Shown piece by piece: positions 6,882 to 14,317 of a stretch of 15,643 nucleotides of DNA. Numbering within the stretch: position 1 is the first letter of the stretch; each line of letters opens with the position of its first letter. This stretch comes from VRUE01 sp035707825 (GTDB lineage: Bacteria; Actinomycetota; Thermoleophilia; Solirubrobacterales; 70-9). The stretch covers positions 1 through 15,643 of the forward strand of contig DASSTR010000071.1 of the NCBI GenBank assembly GCA_035707825.1, read 5' to 3'. A model generated the notes under the pieces. That model searched no databases. It was given only the letters and a program-made list of their open reading frames with translations, and was not told where the DNA came from. Both the position numbers and the translations under genes were made by a program.

Positions 6882-7960
6882 GCCTCCGGGACGCGATCCA
6901 GGCGGAGATCGGCGTCGTCGACGGCGGCGTCGTCTTCGACGTCCACTCCCACACCGGGGCCGACGTTGACGGTTCGGCGCGAACCTGCGAGGAGCAGGTG
7001 GAGGCGCTTGCCGGGGTCGGCGGGCGTTCGGTGATCTTCCCCTTCTGCGTCAGCGGCGGCTACGAGGCCGAGAACCGGCGCGTGATCGAGGAGTCTCGAT
7101 CGCATCCGGACAGACTCGTGCCCTTCGCCCGTCTCGATCCGAGGGTTGCGACGGCCGCCGACGCCGCCGCTGCGCTGACCGCCGGCGCCCGCGGCTTCAA
7201 GCTGCATCCCCGGGCCGAGGACTTCCGGCTCGACCACCCGGGCGTGGAGGCGATCGCAAGCGTGGCCGCCGAGGCTCGCGTGCCGGTGCTGATCCACGCC
7301 GGTATAGGCGTCGGTTCCTTTGGCGACACGCTCACGGACCTGGCCGGTCGCCATCCCGCCTGCCCAATCGTGCTCGCCCATGCGGCGGTCTCCGACCTCT
7401 GCTGGCTCTGGGAGGAGGTACCGGCGCATCCGAATCTCCTCTTCGACACCTCGTGGTGGAACGCAAGCGACCTCATCGCCCTCTTCTCGCTGGTACCGCC
7501 GGGCAGGATTCTCTTCGGCAGCGATGCCCCTTATATGGACGTCGATGCGGTGCTCGCGATTGCCCTGCGCTGCGCCCGCTACGCCGGGCTGTCGCCGGAG
7601 GCGCTCGAACTGGTCGCCGGGCGTCAGCTCGAGAACCTTCTCGCGGGGGAGGACGCCATCGACGCCGGGCCGGCTCCCGGCCCGCCGAGCGTGGCGCCGA
7701 CTCCGGCCGCCAACCGGGTGGTGACGGCGCTGGTCGCGGCCGCGGGCGCTGGGTTGGGCGACGGCGACCCCGCGCGGATGCTGGAACTCGCCCGCCTGGC
7801 GATCGGCTCCGACGGAGCCGGCCTGGGCGATTCGGGACCGCTGGTCTCCGCGCTCCTCGAGCAGAGCATGTCGGCCACCCGGGACGCACAGTGGGCGCAG
7901 GCGATGGCCTTCACGCTGCTCGTCACCCCCGGGGTCGAGAGCTCCGTCCCCGCCATCTAG
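6878..7960 (+). CDS. Metal-dependent TIM-barrel amidohydrolase (amidohydrolase-2 / COG2159 type)
   Basis: A predicted cytoplasmic hydrolase or decarboxylase; the substrate cannot be read from sequence. The 360 residues contain the superfamily's metal site in order: H23-S-H25 in FDVHSHTG, GFKLHP at 106-111, H140 in LIHAG, H168 in LAHAAVSD and D216 in FGSDAPY. From about residue 258 a Pro/Ala/Gly linker leads to an extra ~85-residue helical region that typical members of about 280 residues lack. The GTG at 6878 overlaps the stop of the small upstream gene by 4 bases. An open frame further upstream to 6800 is Arg-rich, antiparallel to nothing useful, and overlaps that gene, so it is rejected as the start. 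Its coupling to a peptide gene suggests the peptide or a product of it may be the substrate, but this is inference. A LuxR regulator follows 36 bases later. Confidence 0.85.
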   Translation: MSLRDAIQAEIGVVDGGVVFDVHSHTGADVDGSARTCEEQVEALAGVGGRSVIFPFCVSGGYEAENRRVIEESRSHPDRLVPFARLDPRVATAADAAAALTAGARGFKLHPRAEDFRLDHPGVEAIASVAAEARVPVLIHAGIGVGSFGDTLTDLAGRHPACPIVLAHAAVSDLCWLWEEVPAHPNLLFDTSWWNASDLIALFSLVPPGRILFGSDAPYMDVDAVLAIALRCARYAGLSPEALELVAGRQLENLLAGEDAIDAGPAPGPPSVAPTPAANRVVTALVAAAGAGLGDGDPARMLELARLAIGSDGAGLGDSGPLVSALLEQSMSATRDAQWAQAMAFTLLVTPGVESSVPAI

Positions 7961-7976
7961 GCCTCCCCACTCGGCG

Positions 7977-7982
7977 TACGAT
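7977..7982 (+). promoter_or_regulatory. Possible -10 box for the LuxR-type gene
   Basis: TACGAT fits the TAnnnT form seen before proB, proA and the tRNA gene, but it is 14 bases from the ATG and I see no -35. It may be chance; the regulator could equally be cotranscribed with the amidohydrolase. Confidence 0.2.
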
Positions 7983-7996
7983 CGACGGCGAGAACG

Positions 7997-10810
7997 ATGC
8001 CGGCGACCGCGGAACTACTCGAGAGGGACGACGAGCTGGCCACGATCGAGGGGCTGCTCGACGCCACGACGGAGGGCGCCGGCGGCCTGCTGATGGTCGA
8101 AGGCGAGGCCGGGGCCGGCAAGACCTCTCTGCTCGACGCCGCCGCCGGGCTGGCCGCGGGGCGGGAGATGCTCGTGCTGCGTGCCCGCGGCGGCGAGTAC
8201 GAGCGCGACTTTCCCTACGGGGTGGTGCGGCAGCTGTTCGAGCCGCTGCTGACCGGCAAGGACTCCCGCGCCGAGTTGCTCAGCGGCAGCGCCGCCCTCG
8301 CGGCGCCCGTCTTCGACGCGGCCGGTGGGCCCGATGGCGACCCCTTCAGCGTCCAGCACGGCCTCTACTGGCTGGTCGTCGAGCTGGCCTCCTCGGCGCC
8401 GTTGCTGCTCCTCGTCGACGACGCCCAGTGGGCGGACCAGGCTTCGCTTCGCGCCCTCGCCTATATAGCCCGGCGGCTGGAGGGTGTCGCGGCCTGTCTG
8501 CTGCCCACCGTTCGGACCGGGGACCCCGGTGAGCCAGTGCAGTTGCTCGACGAGATTCGCCGCGAGAGCCGGGGCCGCACGATCGAACCGCCGCCCCTTT
8601 CCATCGCCGCCGCCACGGCCCTGGTCGAGGCCGAGGTCGGCCACGAGCTGACGCAGCGCTTCGCGGAGAGCTGCCGGGAGGCGACGGCGGGGAATCCATT
8701 CCTGCTCGCCGAGCTCGCCAGGACGATCTCGCCGGAGGAGCTCAGCCGCGGCGACGAGGGCATCGACCACCTCGGCGAGCTGGCCGCGGCTGGCGTCTCG
8801 CGCTCGATCCTCACCCGTCTGGCCCGGCTCGGCGAGCGCTCGGTACAGGTGGCCAGGGCAGTCGCGGTTCTCGAACCCAATGCCGAGCTGCGGCTGATCG
8901 CCGATCTCACGGGCCTTGCTCGAGAGGAGGTCAGGGCGAGCGGCGAACAGCTGATCGCCGCCCGACTGCTCGTCGACGCGCGCTCGCTGTCCTTCGTCCA
9001 CCCGCTGGTGAGGGCGGCCGTGCTGACCGAGATCTCCGAGCCCGCCAGAGCCGCCGTACACGGCAGCGCCGCGCGCCTCCTGGATGGGGACGGCTTCGAG
9101 GTAGATACGGTGGCGGCCCATCTGCTGCTGGCCGAGCCCGCCGCGGACGATTGGGTCGTGGACGTCCTGCGGCGGGCGGCCGCCGCGGCGCTTGGAAGGG
9201 GTGCTCCCGATGCTGCCGTTCGCTACCTGCGGCGCGCGTTGCGCGAGCCGCCGGCGCAGGGTGAGAGGCTCGCCGTCAGCCGCGAGCTGGGGGCGGCGCT
9301 GCTGCGGGCGAACGATCCGGAGGGCCTTCAGATCCTCACCACCGTGCGGGGGGCGATCGACGATCCTGTCCTGCGGGCCGAGGTCGCGATGGAGCTGGCG
9401 AGCTCGATCGGGTTGCGCAAAGGGGGCGAGCAGGCCGCCGGGCTGCTGGAAGAATCCCTGGCCGAGGTCGGGGACCCCAGCGGCGAGTTGGGGCTGATGC
9501 TGCGCGGCTGGCTGCTGCTGCAGGTCGTCTGGGGCTTGGAACGGATCCCGGACGCGCTTCCGGGGCGGGACGAGAAGCTGCCCCTGGGGACCATCGCCGG
9601 CCGCTTCGTCCAGCAGCAGGGAGCATTTTTTGCCGCATTCGGGCTGGGCTCCGTGGAGCACGGACGCGAGCTGGCCGAAGCCGTGGTCGTCGACGTGCCG
9701 CCGCTGATCGAGGACGCCATGGAGGGGCTGCCCCCACAGGGCGCGATCCTTGCCCTCGTGCTCGCCGACAGGGGCGACATGGTCACGGACCTGGCCAGCC
9801 TCGGCATAGATTGCTCGCGCCGCCGCGGCGTTCTCCCGGGTGTCGCGGGGGGCTATGGAGTCCGGGCTCTCTGCGGCCTCCTCGATGGCGATCTGCGGGC
9901 GGCCCAAGCGGACATCGAGGTCGCGATCGACCTGGGGCGTCGCTTTGCGTTCGCTTCCACGATCGCGCTCTGGAGCGCGGTCGCCGTTCGCACCCTGGTC
10001 GACCGCGGCGACCTCGCCGCCGCCGAGGCCCTGCTGGACGATCCCTGGGTGAGCGGGGCGCACCTCTTCGGCAACCCGGGCGCCATCTTCCTTTGCGCGC
10101 GCGGAGAGCTTCGGTACGCGACCGGGCGCCACGCCGAGGCACGGCACGATTTCCTCGCCGCCGCCGAGCGCCTCGAGTGGCTTCCCAATGCCAACCCGGA
10201 GATCCACCCGTGGCGGCCGGGCCTGGCGCTCTGCGAAGCAGCCCTCGGCAACGCCGAGGAGGCGCGGCGGCTGGCCGGCGAAGCCGTCGAGCTGGCCCGC
10301 GAGGCAGAGGGAAGGCGCGGCATCGGCATTTCCCTGCGGGCGCACGGCATCGTCACGGAGGGGGAGGGTCGGATAGACCTTCTCCGCGAGGCCGCCGAGA
10401 CTCTGGCCGGGACGCGGGCCCGCGTCCAGTATGTCCGCGCCCTGGTCGAGCTCGGATCGGCCCTGCGGCGCGCCAACCACCGCAAGGAGGCGCGAGAGCC
10501 ACTGCGCGAGGGCCTCGACATCGCTCACCGCTGCGGCGCGGCGCTCCTGGAGGAGAGAGCGCGCACCGAGTTGCAGGCGGCCGGCGCCCGGCCGCGCAAG
10601 GTGCTGCTGGCCGGCGTCGACGCACTGACTCCGAGCGAGCTGCGGGTGGCGCAGATGGCCGCGGAGGGGATGACCAACCGGGAGATCGCGCAGGCGCTCA
10701 CCGTCACCCCGAAGACGGTCGAGACGCACATGCGCCACGTCTTCCAGAAGCTCGACGTCGGCAGGCGAACCGAGCTGCCGGCAGCGCTCGAAGCGGAGCC
10801 CGGCGCCTGA
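7997..10810 (+). CDS. LAL-family LuxR-type transcriptional regulator with N-terminal ATPase
   Basis: A large ATP-binding regulator of the LuxR family, 937 residues, cytoplasmic and DNA-binding. The N-terminus LLERDDELATIEGLL is typical of this family. Walker A is GEAGAGKT at 36-43 and Walker B is LLLLVDDAQWAD at about 136-147. The middle (roughly 350-860) is Ala/Leu/Glu-rich and helical with TPR-like character, presumably the signal-sensing part. The C-terminus is a LuxR helix-turn-helix at about 877-932 with LTPSELRVAQMAAEGMTNRE and KTVETHMRHVFQKLDV. It starts 36 bases after the amidohydrolase with no hairpin between, so the pair may share a transcript. In related bacteria such regulators often control adjacent enzymes; the target here is unknown. 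The opposite strand holds a very long open frame that is a composition artefact. Confidence 0.92.
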   Translation: MPATAELLERDDELATIEGLLDATTEGAGGLLMVEGEAGAGKTSLLDAAAGLAAGREMLVLRARGGEYERDFPYGVVRQLFEPLLTGKDSRAELLSGSAALAAPVFDAAGGPDGDPFSVQHGLYWLVVELASSAPLLLLVDDAQWADQASLRALAYIARRLEGVAACLLPTVRTGDPGEPVQLLDEIRRESRGRTIEPPPLSIAAATALVEAEVGHELTQRFAESCREATAGNPFLLAELARTISPEELSRGDEGIDHLGELAAAGVSRSILTRLARLGERSVQVARAVAVLEPNAELRLIADLTGLAREEVRASGEQLIAARLLVDARSLSFVHPLVRAAVLTEISEPARAAVHGSAARLLDGDGFEVDTVAAHLLLAEPAADDWVVDVLRRAAAAALGRGAPDAAVRYLRRALREPPAQGERLAVSRELGAALLRANDPEGLQILTTVRGAIDDPVLRAEVAMELASSIGLRKGGEQAAGLLEESLAEVGDPSGELGLMLRGWLLLQVVWGLERIPDALPGRDEKLPLGTIAGRFVQQQGAFFAAFGLGSVEHGRELAEAVVVDVPPLIEDAMEGLPPQGAILALVLADRGDMVTDLASLGIDCSRRRGVLPGVAGGYGVRALCGLLDGDLRAAQADIEVAIDLGRRFAFASTIALWSAVAVRTLVDRGDLAAAEALLDDPWVSGAHLFGNPGAIFLCARGELRYATGRHAEARHDFLAAAERLEWLPNANPEIHPWRPGLALCEAALGNAEEARRLAGEAVELAREAEGRRGIGISLRAHGIVTEGEGRIDLLREAAETLAGTRARVQYVRALVELGSALRRANHRKEAREPLREGLDIAHRCGAALLEERARTELQAAGARPRKVLLAGVDALTPSELRVAQMAAEGMTNREIAQALTVTPKTVETHMRHVFQKLDVGRRTELPAALEAEPGA

Positions 10811-10832
10811 TTCGAGCGCATTCGGGCCGAGC

Positions 10833-10858
10833 CGGGCGCCCGATTTCCACGGCGCCCG
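10833..10858 (+). terminator. U-less hairpin between the LuxR gene and proB
   Basis: CGGGCGCC (10833-10840) and GGCGCCCG (10851-10858) form a perfect 8-bp stem with a 10-base loop, 22 bases after the regulator's stop. There is no T run. Position and strength suggest the end of the accessory transcript. Confidence 0.45.
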
Positions 10859-10870
10859 TCCCCACGCTCC

Positions 10871-10876
10871 TAGACT
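10871..10876 (+). promoter_or_regulatory. -10-like box giving a near-leaderless proB transcript
   Basis: TAGACT matches TAnnnT and ends 9 bases before the proB ATG. With the usual 6-8 base spacing, transcription would begin at or just before the start codon. No Shine-Dalgarno sequence is visible, consistent with a leaderless mRNA. No -35 motif is recognisable. Confidence 0.4.
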
Positions 10877-10885
10877 TGCCGCACC

Positions 10886-11974
10886 ATGACCCTGGTCGTC
10901 AAGCTCGGTTCCTCGATCGTCGCCGCCGACGACGGCGAGCTGCGCGTGGACGTGCTCGACGCCGTCTGCGCGCAGGTGGCGGCGCTGGAGCAGGCGGGCG
11001 AGCGGGTCGTGATGGTCACCTCCGGTGCGATCGCGCGCGGCATCAGGCTGCTGGGGCTCGGCGCCCGGCCGCGGGCGATGGACGAGCTGCAGGCGGCGTC
11101 GGCGATCGGCCAGGGCGATCTCTTCCGAGCCTACGAGACGCGCCTCGGCGAGCGAGGCACCCGCTCGGCCCAGGTTCTGCTGACCGCCGCCGACATCGCC
11201 GCCCGCACCAACTACCTCAACGCGCGCCAGACGCTGCGGCGCCTGATCGACTGGGGCGTGGTCCCGGTGGTGAACGAGAACGACACCACCGCGACCGATG
11301 AGATCACCTTTGGGGACAACGACTTCCTCGCTGCTCAGGTGGCGATCCTGCTCGACGCGCGCCTGCTCGTCCTGCTCTCCAACGTCGAAGGCCTCTACGA
11401 CGCCGATCCGCACGCCAATGCGGAGGCGAAGCCGATCGCCGAGGTGGCCGATTTCTCCGCCCTCGCCGAGCTGCGGATCGAGGACCGGACCTCGGCCTTC
11501 GGCTCCGGAGGCATGCGCAGCAAGGTCGCCGCCGCCGAGATGGCGAGCGAGGCGGGCATCGCCAGCGTGATCTGCGACGGCACCCGTCCCGACACGCTGG
11601 CCGGCGCGGCCGCGGGGGACGCTGTCGGCACCCGGTTCGCTGCCCAGACGGGCAGAGCCTCGAGCTTCAAGCTCTGGCTCAAATACGCCAAGCCCGCGCG
11701 GGGCACCGTCGTCATCGACGATGGCGCGGCGCGGATGCTGCGCGAGAGCGGCTCCAGCCTGCTGCCGGTGGGGGTGGTCGGCGTGGAGGGCGAGTTCGAG
11801 GCCGGCGACGCGGTCGAGGTGAGCGGCGGCGGCGGCGTGCTTGGCAAGGGGATCGTCGACTATTCCTCGCGTGAGCTCGCCCAGGTGGCCGGCCTGAAGA
11901 GCGACCGGGTCCGCGAGCTGCTGCCGCACGCAGCCGACGAGGCGATCCACCGCGATCGCTTCGTGCTGGTCTAA
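10886..11974 (+). CDS. proB: Glutamate 5-kinase with PUA domain
   Basis: ProB phosphorylates L-glutamate to gamma-glutamyl phosphate with ATP, the first and feedback-controlled step of proline synthesis, in the cytoplasm. The 362 residues contain the amino-acid kinase fold: VVKLGSSIV at the N-terminus, VTSGAIARG, N130-E-N-D followed by TTATDEITFGDND, and GSGGM at 206-210 followed by RSKVAAAEMA. A C-terminal PUA domain runs from about 273 to 350 (GTVVIDDGAARML, SLLPVGVVGVEG). Length and motifs are normal. It is followed by proA but separated by 78 bases with a hairpin and another -10-like box, so the pair is probably not strictly one operon. It is displaced from obgE, its usual neighbour, by the accessory block. 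Confidence 0.97.
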   Translation: MTLVVKLGSSIVAADDGELRVDVLDAVCAQVAALEQAGERVVMVTSGAIARGIRLLGLGARPRAMDELQAASAIGQGDLFRAYETRLGERGTRSAQVLLTAADIAARTNYLNARQTLRRLIDWGVVPVVNENDTTATDEITFGDNDFLAAQVAILLDARLLVLLSNVEGLYDADPHANAEAKPIAEVADFSALAELRIEDRTSAFGSGGMRSKVAAAEMASEAGIASVICDGTRPDTLAGAAAGDAVGTRFAAQTGRASSFKLWLKYAKPARGTVVIDDGAARMLRESGSSLLPVGVVGVEGEFEAGDAVEVSGGGGVLGKGIVDYSSRELAQVAGLKSDRVRELLPHAADEAIHRDRFVLV

Positions 11975-12001
11975 GACAGCTGCATCGCGGCCCATTCCGC
12001 C

Positions 12002-12025
12002 CCTCGGTGGCATCGCCAGGCGAGG
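12002..12025 (+). terminator. Possible hairpin terminator after proB
   Basis: CCTCG (12002-12006) pairs with CGAGG (12021-12025), enclosing TGGC-ATC-GCCA, nine pairs in all with a small internal loop. No T run follows. It lies 27 bases after the proB stop and just before the proA promoter-like box. Confidence 0.3.
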
Positions 12026-12038
12026 CGTCCGGCCCAGC

Positions 12039-12044
12039 TACCCT
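12039..12044 (+). promoter_or_regulatory. -10-like box giving a near-leaderless proA transcript
   Basis: TACCCT matches TAnnnT and ends 8 bases before the proA ATG, the same geometry as before proB. No Shine-Dalgarno sequence is visible between it and the start. Confidence 0.35.
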
Positions 12045-12052
12045 TAACGCTC

Positions 12053-13315
12053 ATGGCTGTGATGACCAAGACGATCGCCGAAACCTGCGAAGCGGCAAGG
12101 CGGGCCTCGCGCCTGTTGGCGAGCGCTTCGGCGGAGCGCAAGGACGCGGCGCTGCAGGCGACCGCGCGGCTGCTCGGCGAGAGGGTCGCCGACGTGCTGG
12201 AGGCAAACGCCGCCGACCTCGCCGACGAGCGCGCCGCCACCCTGACCGCGGCGCTGCGCGACCGCCTGTCGCTGAGCGAAGAGCGGGTCGCGGCGATGGC
12301 CGAGGGGGCGCTGGCCGTGGCGGCGCTGCCGGACCCGATCGGCGAGGAGCTGGAGCGAAAGACGCTGGCCAGCGGGCTCGAGCTGCGCAAGCTGCGGGTA
12401 CCGCTCGGCGTCGTTGCGGTGGTCTATGAGGCACGGCCGAACGTGACGATCGACTGCGCCGCGCTGACGATCAAGAGCGGCAACGCGATCGTCCTGCGCG
12501 GCTCCCACTACGCCGAGCGGACCAACGGCGCCCTCGCCGCGCTGGTGCGCGGGGCGCTCGAGGAGGTCGGCCTGCCCCAGGACGCCGTCCTGCCGCTGTC
12601 GGGAGGCGGTCATGGGGACCTCGCCGAGCTGGCGACCCAGGACGACCTCGTCGACCTGCTGATCCCGCGCGGGGGAGAAGGCCTGAAGGCAGCGCTGAAG
12701 GAGGTCGCCACGGTGCCGGTGATCTACGCCGCCGCCGGCAACTGCCATGTCTACGTCCATGCCGACGCCGACCTCGAGATGGCGCGCCGGATCGCCGTCA
12801 ACGCCAAGGTTCAGCGGCCGGGGGTCTGCAACGCGGCGGAGACGCTGCTCGTCGATGGGTCTGTGGCCGCCGAGTTCCTGCCCGGCGCGCTGGCGGAGTT
12901 GCGTGAGGCCGGCGTCGAGCTGGTCGGCGACGAGCGCGCCCGCGCCGCCGGCGGAATCGAGATCGGCGCCGCAAGCGAGGAGGACTGGGGACGGGAGTTC
13001 CTCGACCTGAAGCTCGCGGTCGGCGTCGTCGATTCGCTCGACGAGGCGATCGAGCACGTCAACCGTTACGGCACCCGCCACTCGGAGGCGATCGTCACGC
13101 GCTCCGATGAGGCCGCGGCTCGCTTCACCGAGGGGGTCGACGCGGCCGTCGTCTACACCAATGCCTCGACGCGCTTCACCGACGGCTTCGAGTTCGGGAT
13201 GGGCGCCGAGATCGGCAACTCGACGCAGAAGCTCCACGCCCGCGGCCCGATCGGCCTGCGGGAGCTGACGACCTACAAGTACGTGGTTCGCGGCGAGGGC
13301 CAGGTGCGTGAGTAA
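12053..13315 (+). CDS. proA: Gamma-glutamyl phosphate reductase
   Basis: ProA reduces gamma-glutamyl phosphate to glutamate 5-semialdehyde with NADPH, the second step of proline synthesis. The 420 residues show the aldehyde-dehydrogenase-like fold with LRKLRVPLGVVAVVYEARPN and the catalytic C259 in QRPGVCNAAETLLV. Near the C-terminus are YTNASTRFTDGFEFGMGAEIG and the family's LHARGPIGLRELTTYKYVV. The length is normal. The start is ATG 12053; an ATG at 12062 is a near alternative that would remove three residues. Its last 8 bases overlap the nadD GTG start, so nadD, rsfS and the next gene are probably translated from the same mRNA. Confidence 0.97.
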   Translation: MAVMTKTIAETCEAARRASRLLASASAERKDAALQATARLLGERVADVLEANAADLADERAATLTAALRDRLSLSEERVAAMAEGALAVAALPDPIGEELERKTLASGLELRKLRVPLGVVAVVYEARPNVTIDCAALTIKSGNAIVLRGSHYAERTNGALAALVRGALEEVGLPQDAVLPLSGGGHGDLAELATQDDLVDLLIPRGGEGLKAALKEVATVPVIYAAAGNCHVYVHADADLEMARRIAVNAKVQRPGVCNAAETLLVDGSVAAEFLPGALAELREAGVELVGDERARAAGGIEIGAASEEDWGREFLDLKLAVGVVDSLDEAIEHVNRYGTRHSEAIVTRSDEAAARFTEGVDAAVVYTNASTRFTDGFEFGMGAEIGNSTQKLHARGPIGLRELTTYKYVVRGEGQVRE

Positions 13316-13919
13316 GGCGTCCCCGGGCGGCATCGGCGTCTTGGGGTCGGCCTTCAACCCGCCTCACCTAGGCCACCTCGCGCTCGCCCAGGAGGCGCTC
13401 TGGCAGCTGAGGCTTGACGAGGTCGTGCTGATGCCCACCGGAGAGGCGCCCCACAAGCGCATCGTCGACGATCCCGGTCGCGAGCTGCGCCTGGCGATGA
13501 CCCGCCTGGCGGCGGCCGACGACCCTCGCTTCTCGGTCTCGACGCTGGAGGTGGAGCGGCAGGGGCCGTCCTACACGTATGAAACCTTGGAGTTGCTTGC
13601 ACGCGAAAGAGGCGATACGGAGCTGGTGTTCGTGATGGGCGCGGACGCCGCCGTGGGCCTGGAGAGCTGGCGCGAGCCAAAGCGCGTGGTCGAGCTGGCC
13701 CGCCTCGCGGTTGCCCGCCGCGCCGGAGTTTCCGACACCGAGGTTGCGGCGGTGATGCGCAGCCTCGACGCCGGGGACAGGGCGACGATGCTGGAGATGC
13801 CGCAATTCGGCGTCTCCTCCTCCGCGGTCCGGGAGCGCGCCGCCGCGGGCCGACCGCTGCGCTACCTCGTGCCCGAGCCGGTGGCCCGCTTCATCGAGGA
13901 GAAGGGGATCTACGCATGA
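13308..13919 (+). CDS. nadD: Nicotinate-nucleotide adenylyltransferase
   Basis: NadD joins nicotinate mononucleotide and ATP to make deamido-NAD, a late step of NAD synthesis in the cytoplasm. The 203 residues contain the nucleotidyltransferase motif GSAFNPPHLGH (HxGH at 20-23), MPTGEAPHK, and SSSAVRERAAAGRPLRYLVP from residue 170, the family's ISSTxIR-like signature. The C-terminus VARFIEEKGIYA is also typical. The start is GTG 13308, inside proA by 8 bases, with GAGGG at 13295-13299 as ribosome-binding site. The stop overlaps the rsfS ATG (ATGA). The nadD-rsfS order is conserved in many bacteria. Confidence 0.95.
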   Translation: MSKASPGGIGVLGSAFNPPHLGHLALAQEALWQLRLDEVVLMPTGEAPHKRIVDDPGRELRLAMTRLAAADDPRFSVSTLEVERQGPSYTYETLELLARERGDTELVFVMGADAAVGLESWREPKRVVELARLAVARRAGVSDTEVAAVMRSLDAGDRATMLEMPQFGVSSSAVRERAAAGRPLRYLVPEPVARFIEEKGIYA

Positions 13920-14317
13920 GCGCCGATCGATCGGAGGCGCTGGCGCGGCGGCTGGCCGAGCTGGCCGATTCGAAAGCGGCGAGCGAGATCGTCGCCCTCG
14001 ACATGCGCAAGCTCGTCTCCTACACCGACTTTCTCGTCATCTGCACGGCCCGCAACGAACGCCAGGCGCGGGCGATCGTCGACGAGGTGAAATTGAAGGT
14101 CAAGCAGGACCAGCAGCTGCTTCCCGGCGGCATGGAGGGAGAGGGCGCGGCAGGCTGGATCGTGCTCGACTACCTCGACTGCGTGCTGCACGTCTTCACC
14201 GAGGAGGCGAGGCAGCGCTACCAGCTCGAGGACCTCTGGCGGGAGGCCAAACGGCTCGAGTTGCAGCTGCCGCAAAATGGCGTCCGAGGGCACCTCTACG
14301 GTGCCGCGCATGGGTAG
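13916..14317 (+). CDS. rsfS: Ribosomal silencing factor RsfS
   Basis: RsfS binds L14 on the large subunit and blocks subunit joining under starvation. The 133 residues contain IVALDMRKLVSYTDFLVICTA, the family's aligned core, and GWIVLDYLDCVLHVFTEEAR followed by YQLEDLW, the RsfS signature. The ATG overlaps the nadD stop by 4 bases. With ObgE upstream, this places two large-subunit assembly factors in the same neighbourhood. The stop lies inside the next gene, which implies continued translational coupling. Length and motifs are ordinary. Confidence 0.95.
   Translation: MSADRSEALARRLAELADSKAASEIVALDMRKLVSYTDFLVICTARNERQARAIVDEVKLKVKQDQQLLPGGMEGEGAAGWIVLDYLDCVLHVFTEEARQRYQLEDLWREAKRLELQLPQNGVRGHLYGAAHG

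Noticed and set aside
5287..6954. Open frame of 555 codons on the minus strand
   Set aside because: Antisense to obgE and the small peptide gene; composition artefact without recognisable domains.
8015..12013. Open frame of 1332 codons on the minus strand
   Set aside because: It lies opposite two unrelated, clearly recognised genes (the LuxR-type regulator and proB) and across their gap. In GC-rich coding sequence the antisense frame rarely meets a stop. Its translation shows no domain I recognise.
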